Positions 1 to 5,720 of a stretch of 9,443 nucleotides of DNA are shown one piece after another; position 1 is the stretch's first letter, and the number at the start of each line of letters is the position of its first letter. The notes under the pieces are model-generated. The model had not been told where the DNA came from, did no database searches, and worked only from the letters and a program-made list of their open reading frames with translations. Where the stretch lies: the NCBI GenBank assembly GCA_001804025.1, contig MHFC01000030.1:15307-24749 (forward strand). The letters run 5' to 3'. The translations under genes were made by a program, and so were the position numbers. The DNA is from Omnitrophica bacterium GWA2_52_8. Lineage in GTDB: Bacteria; Omnitrophota; Omnitrophia; Omnitrophales; Aquincolibacteriaceae.

Positions 1-696
1 TTCCCTCAAAAAACGAAAAAACCATTCCAAATGCAGTTGAATCATCCATTGCGGCGCGCGGACAGCCCTGCCGGAGACATAGTCAAAAACGGCCCCGCCG
101 GTCAGAAACACATGCGTGTCAATGCGCTCCGCATAATCTCTAAGCAAAAGTTCCTGAACAGGCATCCCAAACCCCAGCACCAGAATATCGGGCCGGACTT
201 TGTTGATGCTCCGGATAACTTCTTCGGCTTCGGGTCCGTTTTTTTGAAAATACCCGTGATGCGTTCCCGCGATTTTCAGTGCGGAAAACCTTGCTTTGAG
301 TCGCGTGGCAGCCGATTCCGCAACTCCGGGTTTGGCCCCGAGGAAAAAAAGACTGATTTTTTCTTTCTCACACATTTCTGCAAGCTGCCACATCCAGCGA
401 TCATAGGTAATCTTGACCGGAGGCTCCTGACCCAAAAGCCGCATGCCCCACCGGACCCCGTCCCCGTCGCAAAAAACCGTATGGGACTTGTTGAGCAGCG
501 CTTTCAGCCATGGGAGCTCACACGCAAGATTCATGCAATGGATATTCACATTCAAAATCATTTCTTTCCCGCTGCTTTTGACAATATTCCTGATAACTTC
601 ATGCACGCCCGCAACATCGATACGGTTTACACGGATGCCAAGGATTTGCACGGTATCCGCTAAAGCATTCCCCCCGGCTGAGCCGCCGCCGTTCAT
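1..696 (-). CDS. WecG/TagA/CpsF family glycosyltransferase (3' end beyond window)
   Basis: This is a cytoplasmic, membrane-associated glycosyltransferase. The family adds an N-acetylmannosamine-type sugar to a lipid-linked acceptor in teichoic acid, enterobacterial common antigen or capsule synthesis. The visible 232 residues read to the left edge without a stop. Family motifs appear in order: NVNIHCMNLA (49-58), the acidic active-site motif FCDGDGVRWG (75-84), FFLGAKPGVAE (117-127), GFGMPVQE (175-182), GGAVFDYVSGRAVRAP (200-215) and LEWFFRF (223-229). The family is usually about 240-260 residues, so only a short C-terminal tail is missing. The ATG at 694-696 is supported by a strong AGGAGG 8 bases upstream and by an ATGA overlap with the stop of the upstream membrane protein, which implies coupled translation. 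The family is recognised from memory of its motifs; the donor sugar and acceptor cannot be told. The long open frame on the opposite strand here is a shadow. Confidence 0.93.
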   Translation of the reverse strand, partial: MNGGGSAGGNALADTVQILGIRVNRIDVAGVHEVIRNIVKSSGKEMILNVNIHCMNLACELPWLKALLNKSHTVFCDGDGVRWGMRLLGQEPPVKITYDRWMWQLAEMCEKEKISLFFLGAKPGVAESAATRLKARFSALKIAGTHHGYFQKNGPEAEEVIRSINKVRPDILVLGFGMPVQELLLRDYAERIDTHVFLTGGAVFDYVSGRAVRAPQWMIQLHLEWFFRFLRE

Positions 697-2015
697 AAAC
701 AAATCCTCCTGAAACCTTCGAAGAAGCCGATGCATGAAAAATAAACAAAACACAGAAGCTGAGGCGCATCAATGTCTTCGGTCGCCATCCATATCAGCAT
801 CCCGATAAAAACCGTGCCGAAAAACCGCCAAAGGATAAACCGGGAACGTTTTTGTATCACTATCGATTTAAGCTGAAACCAGCGCCATAAAATCTGGATT
901 TGAAAAAGAACAAAGAAGAAAATACCCAAAATCCCCATGCGAAAAATAATCGACAAGTAAGTAGAATGAGACCCCAGAGGATAACTAAAAGCCGTTTCTC
1001 TGGGCTTCAGTCCCAAACCGAAAACCCAGTCCGCTCCCTCTAACTGTCCGAGACTTTGATGGTAGAGATCCGCGCGCGTTTCCGTACTACCCTCTCTCAA
1101 TCCTAGAAAAATCTCGAACAATTTCTCCAAAAGAGGCACACACGCAAGCAAGACAAATGCGGCGATGAGGATCCAGAGAAATGAGCGGCGCCGCTCCAGG
1201 ATGAGCACGGCCCCCAAGCCGATAATAAAAGCAATGCAGCTGCTTCTTGCCAGCGTCATTGCCAGGCCGGTGAAAAGACTGAGCACCAGAACAATAAACG
1301 ATAAGGACTTAAATTGTCTTCGCTGCGAAGCATAAGCGAAGGCTGCAAATAAAAACAGCACAAAAAGACCGCCGGTCGCTGTCGGATAAGGCGAAAACAG
1401 GTTAAACCTCGGACGCCATAAACTGATGAACCAATCCGGCTGGAGGATGCTGATAATCAATGAATTGTTAACGAGGACCGTATCGCCGAACACCCTGCCG
1501 ATACCATAGAGCGGTGTTTCAAAAACAAGGGTTTGCATTCCGGCCAACTGACAAATCACAGCGGCCATTGCTATCCATCCGCTCACGATTGCAAGGCGGT
1601 TCAATGCCGCCAAAAACTTTTCGGCAAGCTCATCGGTATAGATGTTGGATAAAAAAATAATAAGCACTAATCCCATAATCCAGTAACTTAGATTATAAAA
1701 AGCGGCGATCATCCGGGATCCTTCTCCCGAGGGGGCGTGAATGATAATGCTTGAGATATACGTCAGCGAAAAAATAAAGAGGGTGAAACACAACGTGGAT
1801 ATGTAAAGCGTATGGTTCTGAAAAGAACAGATGTGGATGAGCGAAACAAAACAAATCAACGCCAATAAATGGTAATAAACAAGATTAAGACCGAGAAACC
1901 ATGCGGCCGGTGCAAAGGCCAGTCCCCAACCCCAGGACCGCATAAGTCCGGACAAAACCGGATGGGCCTCAGGCGATATAAGCTTAATTTTAGACTTGAT
2001 ATGCCGAATAACCAT
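693..2015 (-). CDS. O-antigen ligase/polymerase superfamily membrane protein (Wzy/WaaL-like), second copy
   Basis: A polytopic inner-membrane protein of 440 residues with about ten hydrophobic segments. The family transfers undecaprenyl-linked glycan to a growing chain (Wzy) or to lipid A core or protein (WaaL type) on the periplasmic side. Supporting features are the PTATGG turn (211-216), the arginine-bearing TLARSS motif (254-259), a large periplasmic loop at about 300-350 with LREGSTETRADLY (306-318), then GSHSTYLSIIFRMGILG (348-364) and TEDID (412-416) near the C-terminus. GSHSTYL matches the conserved H-x-x-[YL] ligase region. It is clearly divergent from the protein at 7381-8652. The ATG at 2015 has no recognisable Shine-Dalgarno sequence, unlike most neighbours, so translation may be weak or depend on the leader. 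Its stop overlaps the ATG of the next gene by ATGA. I cannot decide between polymerase and ligase; polymerase is a guess because another ligase-like protein is present. Confidence 0.82.
   Translation of the reverse strand: MVIRHIKSKIKLISPEAHPVLSGLMRSWGWGLAFAPAAWFLGLNLVYYHLLALICFVSLIHICSFQNHTLYISTLCFTLFIFSLTYISSIIIHAPSGEGSRMIAAFYNLSYWIMGLVLIIFLSNIYTDELAEKFLAALNRLAIVSGWIAMAAVICQLAGMQTLVFETPLYGIGRVFGDTVLVNNSLIISILQPDWFISLWRPRFNLFSPYPTATGGLFVLFLFAAFAYASQRRQFKSLSFIVLVLSLFTGLAMTLARSSCIAFIIGLGAVLILERRRSFLWILIAAFVLLACVPLLEKLFEIFLGLREGSTETRADLYHQSLGQLEGADWVFGLGLKPRETAFSYPLGSHSTYLSIIFRMGILGIFFFVLFQIQILWRWFQLKSIVIQKRSRFILWRFFGTVFIGMLIWMATEDIDAPQLLCFVYFSCIGFFEGFRRICL
705..710 (-). promoter_or_regulatory. 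Shine-Dalgarno of the WecG-type gene
   Basis: A perfect AGGAGG on the minus strand, 8 bases before the ATG at 694-696. It lies inside the last codons of the upstream gene, so the overlapping gene has its own strong ribosome binding site as well as possible stop-restart coupling. Confidence 0.85.
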
Positions 2016-2051
2016 ATTGTGGTATATTTTCGGCTAAATGAAGCTTTCACA

Positions 2052-2075
2052 AAAGAGGAATTTCTCTACCTCTTT
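2052..2075 (-). other. Small hairpin in the leader of the 693-2015 gene
   Basis: AAAGAGG (2052-2058) and CCTCTTT (2069-2075) are perfectly complementary around a 10-base loop. Read on the minus strand, the 3' arm runs into CTTTTG, so the shape is faintly terminator- or attenuator-like, but the stem is A/T-rich and the T-run is short. A TATAAA that could act as a -10 box for the minus-strand gene (2073-2078) overlaps the 5' arm; its best -35 partner (TTAGGT, 2097-2102, spacer 18) is poor. Function is uncertain. Confidence 0.3.
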
Positions 2076-2085
2076 ATATCGCTTA

Positions 2086-2230
2086 GACTTAGAAGCACCT
2101 AACAAAACCCCTTTCGTTTTGTCTTTGCGAGGAGGCGAAGCCGACGAAGCAATCTCAAAACCTGAGATTGCCGCGCCCGCAAAAAGTACGAGCGGGCTCG
2201 CAATGACAATTTTGTTAGGCACTCTTAGTC
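2086..2230 (-). repeat. Palindromic cloverleaf-like repeat (MITE/REP-type), 145 bases
   Basis: The ends 2086-2107 and 2210-2230 are inverted repeats: the inner ten bases CCTAACAAAA / TTTTGTTAGG match perfectly and the outermost GACT / AGTC also match. A second nested stem pairs TTGTCTTTGCGAG (2119-2131) with CTCGCAATGACAA (2197-2209) with one mismatch. Inside are GCAATCTCA (2149-2157) / TGAGATTGC (2163-2171), a 9-bp stem with a 5-base loop, and GCCCGC (2175-2180) / GCGGGC (2192-2197). The TGCGAG...GAAGCAATCTC wording resembles a dispersed palindromic repeat I recall from many unrelated bacterial genomes; this is recollection, not a search. There is no transposase frame and no clear target duplication. 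On the minus strand the outer stem gains three G-T pairs that are A-C mismatches on the plus strand. Confidence 0.65.
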
Positions 2231-2408
2231 CGATTTTCATCGATTAGGCAAATCGATGAGAAAATCGCTTTGGACGCATGGGGTTGCATCCAAAGTTTTG
2301 CGCCCGCGTTTTAACAGGACGCAAAAGACAACCCCTGGGGCACAAATGGAAAAGCCCATTTGCACCACAGCCTCTTCGCGGGCATTTCTCATTGGCGATG
2401 AGAAATGC
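2231..2408 (-). ncRNA. Candidate structured RNA: five tandem hairpins
   Basis: Five successive hairpins lie here, the last three touching with no spacer. In minus-strand order: GCATTTCTCAT/ATGAGAAATGC (2382-2408, 11 bp, loop 5); GGTGCAAATGG/CCATTTGTGCC (2339-2366, 11 bp); TTTTGCGTCC/GGGCGCAAAA (2296-2326, 10 bp); CTTTGGATGCA/TGCGTCCAAAG (2268-2295, 11 bp, loop ACCCCA); and CGATTTT-CATCGATT/AATCGATGAAAATCG (2231-2267, 15 bp with a 2-base bulge). Four non-Watson-Crick positions are G-T on the minus strand and A-C on the plus strand, so an RNA read leftwards folds better. The loop bases CAACCCC (minus strand 2286-2280) are complementary to GGGGTTG (2335-2329) in the linker before the third hairpin, a possible pseudoknot. 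The array abuts the palindromic repeat at 2230/2231. I recognise no known RNA family and found no convincing promoter. It may instead be part of a mobile repeat. Confidence 0.4.
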
Positions 2409-2512
2409 GGGTTAGAAACGGCGGGCAGCCATGGCGCTTGAGTGTGCGCGGCATTGCCGGCCAATAGCATCCAACGGGTCCCAACGATAGCAGCTTCCTT
2501 CAAGGAGCCTTC
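2409..2512. other. Rest of the intergenic region before the plus-strand cassette
   Basis: The full gap 2016-2512 carries no convincing gene. This right-hand 100 bases must include the promoter of the plus-strand pair unless that lies within the hairpin array. The best guess, TTGAGT at 2439 with an A/T-poor -10 region about 17 bases on, is weak. A direct repeat CCAACG occurs at 2471-2476 and 2481-2486. The octamer GCATCCAA at 2467-2474 recurs in the hairpin at 2286-2293, offering an alternative pairing. Nothing else is recognisable. Confidence 0.3.
2502..2507 (+). promoter_or_regulatory. Shine-Dalgarno that sets a TTG start
   Basis: AAGGAG lies 5 bases before TTG at 2513. The next in-frame ATG is codon 17 of this frame and has no such site, so the ribosome binding site argues for the rarer TTG start. 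Confidence 0.65.
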
Positions 2513-3646
2513 TTGAGCACAAGCGAAACGGTATTCTATTTTTTGGGGCATTTGCCCGCTCAAATGCTTCACGGCGAGGCTCTCTATCGAAAACTGCCGG
2601 GTCCCTGTATTGTTCTTTCAGAAGATGCCAAAGCCTACTGTGAAAAGCGCGGTTTGCAAACACTGCTCCTGGACAACCACACGGTCGGCTATCGTCCCTT
2701 TAAATTCCGCCAGGTAAAAAACTACACCCGCTTTGATTTTTCCGAGATTCCGAACACCGTGAATTATTTAAACCGCCGCCATGGAATTATTTTTTTCTTT
2801 GATACCTATCCGGGCATTAACTCCCTGCATTCGTTAAAAAAAATCATGCTGTTCCATGGCAACAGCATCAAGGTTAATTGGTTTCAACCTTGGCGCATTA
2901 ACTGTTTAAAACAATATGACAAAATGACAACGTTGGGCCCCTTCTGGGAAAATATCCTCAAAAAAAAAGGCCTGCCGCAGGACCGGTTCCTGAAAATCGG
3001 CCAAACACGCTGCGATGAAATTATTTCGCTCGGCTCCAAACCCGAAAACCAGGAGAAAATATACGCGCGGCTTTCCTCGCGGCCGAAGCCCATCCTAAGC
3101 TACATGCCGACCTGGTACGGCCCGAGTTCGCTGTGCGATGTCGGCACAGCGCTTCTCCGAAACGTTTCCGATGACTTTATCCTCATGCTGCGGCCGCATC
3201 CGGAAACACCGGCGTCAATCCTCCAAGAGATAAACAAAACCGTTCGCGCTAGAAAATATATGATTCTGAGCCACAAGGATTACGACGATAGTATTTCACT
3301 TATGACTATGCTATCCTCCTCCGATGCCTTCATTATGGACCTGAGCAGCTTGCTGATTGATTGCCTGCTGCTTGACCGGCCCATACTTTTTGCCCATGGA
3401 GGTAATTACTTTCAAACCCTGTGGAACCGCCGGGTTTACCGGCCTATCCAAGAAGTTTTCAACCGGAGCGAGCAAATTACGCGGCTCAACGTATCATCAG
3501 CCGATATTTTGATCCGAAAAGCTTTATCTCAAACTCCGGACAAGGCTGCCCGGCATTGTGTCAAAGAACGGTTTTTTTATAATCTCGACGGACATGCCGC
3601 AGACAAACTTGTCGAAGCCGTAAAGCATGACTTGGTGAATTTATGA
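2513..3646 (+). CDS. CDP-glycerol glycerophosphotransferase (TagB/TagF) family protein
   Basis: A cytoplasmic, peripheral-membrane enzyme of 377 residues. The family moves a polyol phosphate, classically glycerol-3-phosphate or ribitol-5-phosphate, from its CDP derivative to a lipid-linked or polysaccharide acceptor. Motifs in order: FHG (114-116, matching the catalytic HG of TagF), IGQTRCDE (162-169, the GxPRxD-like element), YMPTWYGP (197-204), LRPHPE (226-231, the second catalytic histidine motif), DLSSLLID (276-283, the D-x-SS nucleotide-phosphate site) and DGHAADKLVEAV (359-370, the usual C-terminal helix). Length fits TagB-like single-domain members rather than long TagF polymerases, suggesting single-unit addition or a short N-terminal module; this is inference. 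The start is TTG, chosen for AAGGAG 5 bases upstream. The ATGA overlap with the following nucleotidyltransferase ties the two functionally. The actual donor (glycerol, ribitol, other) is unknown. Confidence 0.88.
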   Translation: MSTSETVFYFLGHLPAQMLHGEALYRKLPGPCIVLSEDAKAYCEKRGLQTLLLDNHTVGYRPFKFRQVKNYTRFDFSEIPNTVNYLNRRHGIIFFFDTYPGINSLHSLKKIMLFHGNSIKVNWFQPWRINCLKQYDKMTTLGPFWENILKKKGLPQDRFLKIGQTRCDEIISLGSKPENQEKIYARLSSRPKPILSYMPTWYGPSSLCDVGTALLRNVSDDFILMLRPHPETPASILQEINKTVRARKYMILSHKDYDDSISLMTMLSSSDAFIMDLSSLLIDCLLLDRPILFAHGGNYFQTLWNRRVYRPIQEVFNRSEQITRLNVSSADILIRKALSQTPDKAARHCVKERFFYNLDGHAADKLVEAVKHDLVNL

Positions 3647-4329
3647 AAGCGATTATTCTGGCCGCAGGAATGGGGATGCGCATCGAATCCCCCCTCCCCA
3701 AATGCCTCACACACCTGACTGCCGAAAAAACAATCCTCGATTTTCAAATCGAACGGCTGTCAGCCGCCTTTAGCCCGGATCAAATCGTTGTGGTTGTGGG
3801 GTACAAATATCAGCTGATTATGGAGCGCCACCCGCAGCTCATGTATGTCTACAACCATGATTATGTCAGCAACGGCACCGCGAAAAGCCTGCTTTGTGCG
3901 TTAAGAAAATTCCATGGCGAGGACGTGCTTTGGCTGAACGGCGACATCTATTTCGATGAAGGCGTCCTGGATTTGCTCATCGGAGATCACAAATTTTCAA
4001 GCTGTCTCGTCGACCATAAAAAATGCGGCGCCGAAGAGGTCAAATACGACCTCGATGCGCATGGTTTTATCAGCCATATATCGAAGGAGGTATCGCCCGC
4101 CAAGGGCGAGGCCCTCGGCATCAACATCGTAAGAAAAAATGAATTGCCCTTGTTTCAATCCGCTCTGACAAAATGCAAAATGAAAGATTATTTTGAAAAA
4201 GCCATAGAAAACTTGGCGGTCGAAAAGAAATTAAAAATGAAACCGGTCGATAAGGGAAATTTATTTTGCCAGGAAATTGACTTCCAAGAAGATCTTGACG
4301 CTGTGCAGCGTTACCTCACGCAGAAATAA
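3643..4329 (+). CDS. LicC-like / NTP-transferase-fold nucleotidyltransferase
   Basis: A small (228 residues) soluble nucleotidyltransferase of the GT-A-like NTP_transferase fold. It makes an NDP- or CDP-activated donor from a phosphorylated precursor plus NTP. The N-terminal LAAGMGMRIESPLPKCL (6-22) is the nucleotide-binding LAAGxGxR...PK signature. SNGTAKSL (77-84) and NGD (99-101) give the base-contact and metal-binding Asp elements. The C-terminal EIDFQEDLDAV (211-221) resembles the EID...D ending of LicC-type phosphocholine cytidylyltransferases rather than the long C-terminal extensions of glucose-1-phosphate transferases. It starts at ATG 3643 inside the stop of the upstream gene (ATGA) with a modest GGTGA site. 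By context it probably supplies the CDP-linked substrate for the upstream TagB/TagF-family transferase. It could instead activate a sugar-1-phosphate; the substrate cannot be read from the sequence. Confidence 0.85.
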   Translation: MKAIILAAGMGMRIESPLPKCLTHLTAEKTILDFQIERLSAAFSPDQIVVVVGYKYQLIMERHPQLMYVYNHDYVSNGTAKSLLCALRKFHGEDVLWLNGDIYFDEGVLDLLIGDHKFSSCLVDHKKCGAEEVKYDLDAHGFISHISKEVSPAKGEALGINIVRKNELPLFQSALTKCKMKDYFEKAIENLAVEKKLKMKPVDKGNLFCQEIDFQEDLDAVQRYLTQK

Positions 4330-4340
4330 CCGTTCCCCGA

Positions 4341-5720
4341 TTAATCTGCCTTGCGTTTCAAATCAACGCTATCACTTTTTTTCGGCGCCCGCGGAATAAT
4401 AAAATAGAGCGCCATCATCAGCGCTCCCGCATAAAAAGCATTCACGCCGGTTGTAATGGCAGCTATCCCTACAATTCCGTATTTGGGTAGAAAAATAATA
4501 TTTCCGGCGGTTGTCACGGTAATTCTTGCCAAGGCCGAAAAAAGATAGGCCCGGTCTTTGTGATAAATCATGAATAACCGTATTGCAAGCAGCGCCGGCA
4601 CATCAAAAACAAGCCCTGCTGCCAGCCATGCGAAGAGATGGGCCACGACCGAAATCTTTTCTTCCGGAAACTCGCCGCGCCCAACCGCCAAATGCGCAAG
4701 GGGTGATCTGAAATAAACCATGATCGCAACTGCAACAGCCGTCACCGTAATTAAACCCAGCATGAGTTTGATCTCATCCGCCCACCGGAATCCCTTTTTC
4801 AGACCGCTATACTCATGCGACCAGTGCGAGTAAACCACCGCGATCACACTCGAAAGCATGAGAATCTGCGGAACATTCCGGAGCCGCTCGCCAATCGTAT
4901 AAAGCGTCAATTCTCCGGGACCGGCATAAGTCGCAATCGCCTGATTGATGAACCCCAAAGAGCACAAGACGGCAAAAGCCGCCGTTTGCAGCGCCAACCT
5001 TTTAAAAAAGGGGGTTATCCGGATGCTTGAGTCATATTCTAACTTTATGGGTGATATATAGTTATGACTATAGCAAAAGGTCAAAAGCAGCCGCAATAAT
5101 TCGCCGGACAGATAGCCAAGGGCAACCGCGTGCATGCCCAGCGTTCGCCGGAACATCAAAGCCGATGCGATGACAAAAATGGACCTTATCATGGGCGAAA
5201 CGGCAGCTACATGAAAATGTTTTCGTGCATTAAGCCCGCCGTTAAGGATGCTGATCCAGGTGGTGAAAAACAAAGTCGGCAGCATTTCAAGGAAAAGACA
5301 AAAGGCCAGAATCACCGCTTCTTTTTGCAGCGAGGTACAGAAGTTAAAAAAAATAAAGACACCGGCAGTAATCACCAGACACGCAGCAACAAGAAATTTG
5401 GTGATGCCGATCATCAAGTTACTGACACTGCGCTCGAGATTTATTCCATGCGCCTCCTGTTCATGAATAAACGGAACGACCCCATTCTCAAGAATATTTG
5501 TGACCACGATTTGGCCCCATAAAATCAACCCGTAGGCGAGAAAGAAAGCGTCTGTCCCCGGACCCGTGGGATACCAGGCCGCGATCAGGAAAGGAATCAC
5601 GAGCCCCAGCATACGGCCCAAGACCGAAAAGACGGATGTGGTGCCCATGTCTTTAAGAACTTTTTTGCCGCCAAAAAACGGCAAAAGCGGCCGTAAAATT
5701 TTCTTCAAGAAGCGCGTCAT
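4341..5720 (-). CDS. MurJ/MviN-superfamily lipid-linked oligosaccharide flippase
   Basis: A polytopic inner-membrane protein of 459 residues with roughly 12-14 hydrophobic segments, of the MOP superfamily that flips undecaprenyl-linked precursors outward. MurJ-type features are GRMLG (35-39), GTDAFFLAY (55-63), NGGLNARKHF (160-169), the charged IGERLRN of TM7 (276-282), RGEF (348-351) and GIVGIAAIT (415-423). The polysaccharide neighbours suggest it exports the repeat unit (a Wzx role) rather than lipid II, but this is inference. ATG 5718-5720 is supported by AGGAAAG (5726-5732), 5 bases upstream, and by an ATGA overlap with the TPR gene. It converges with the plus-strand nucleotidyltransferase across only 11 bases, with no visible terminator. 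A lipid II flippase function is possible if no other murJ exists in the genome. Confidence 0.87.
   Translation of the reverse strand: MTRFLKKILRPLLPFFGGKKVLKDMGTTSVFSVLGRMLGLVIPFLIAAWYPTGPGTDAFFLAYGLILWGQIVVTNILENGVVPFIHEQEAHGINLERSVSNLMIGITKFLVAACLVITAGVFIFFNFCTSLQKEAVILAFCLFLEMLPTLFFTTWISILNGGLNARKHFHVAAVSPMIRSIFVIASALMFRRTLGMHAVALGYLSGELLRLLLTFCYSHNYISPIKLEYDSSIRITPFFKRLALQTAAFAVLCSLGFINQAIATYAGPGELTLYTIGERLRNVPQILMLSSVIAVVYSHWSHEYSGLKKGFRWADEIKLMLGLITVTAVAVAIMVYFRSPLAHLAVGRGEFPEEKISVVAHLFAWLAAGLVFDVPALLAIRLFMIYHKDRAYLFSALARITVTTAGNIIFLPKYGIVGIAAITTGVNAFYAGALMMALYFIIPRAPKKSDSVDLKRKAD

Noticed and set aside
31..663. 210-codon open frame on the plus strand
   Set aside because: It lies antisense to the WecG/TagA-family gene, whose family motifs run continuously on the minus strand; the plus-strand translation has no family character.
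2086..2230. tRNA or tRNA-like gene
   Set aside because: The cloverleaf appearance comes from nested inverted repeats; it has no anticodon arm of the right size, no GTTC-type T-loop and no acceptor end of normal geometry.
2231..2408. CRISPR array
   Set aside because: The hairpins differ in sequence from one another; there are no regularly spaced direct repeats and no cas genes.
2237..2572. Open frames on both strands across the hairpin array (also 2256-2441 plus)
   Set aside because: They arise from the inverted repeats, show no domain, lack good ribosome binding sites, and the minus-strand one runs into the start of the TagB/TagF-family gene. The stem complementarity explains the sequence better than coding does.
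4330..4340. Bidirectional terminator between the convergent genes
   Set aside because: Only 11 bases separate the stops and I see no G/C-rich stem with a T-run there.
5130..5522. 130-codon open frame on the plus strand
   Set aside because: Antisense shadow of the flippase gene, strongly hydrophilic with no recognisable motif.
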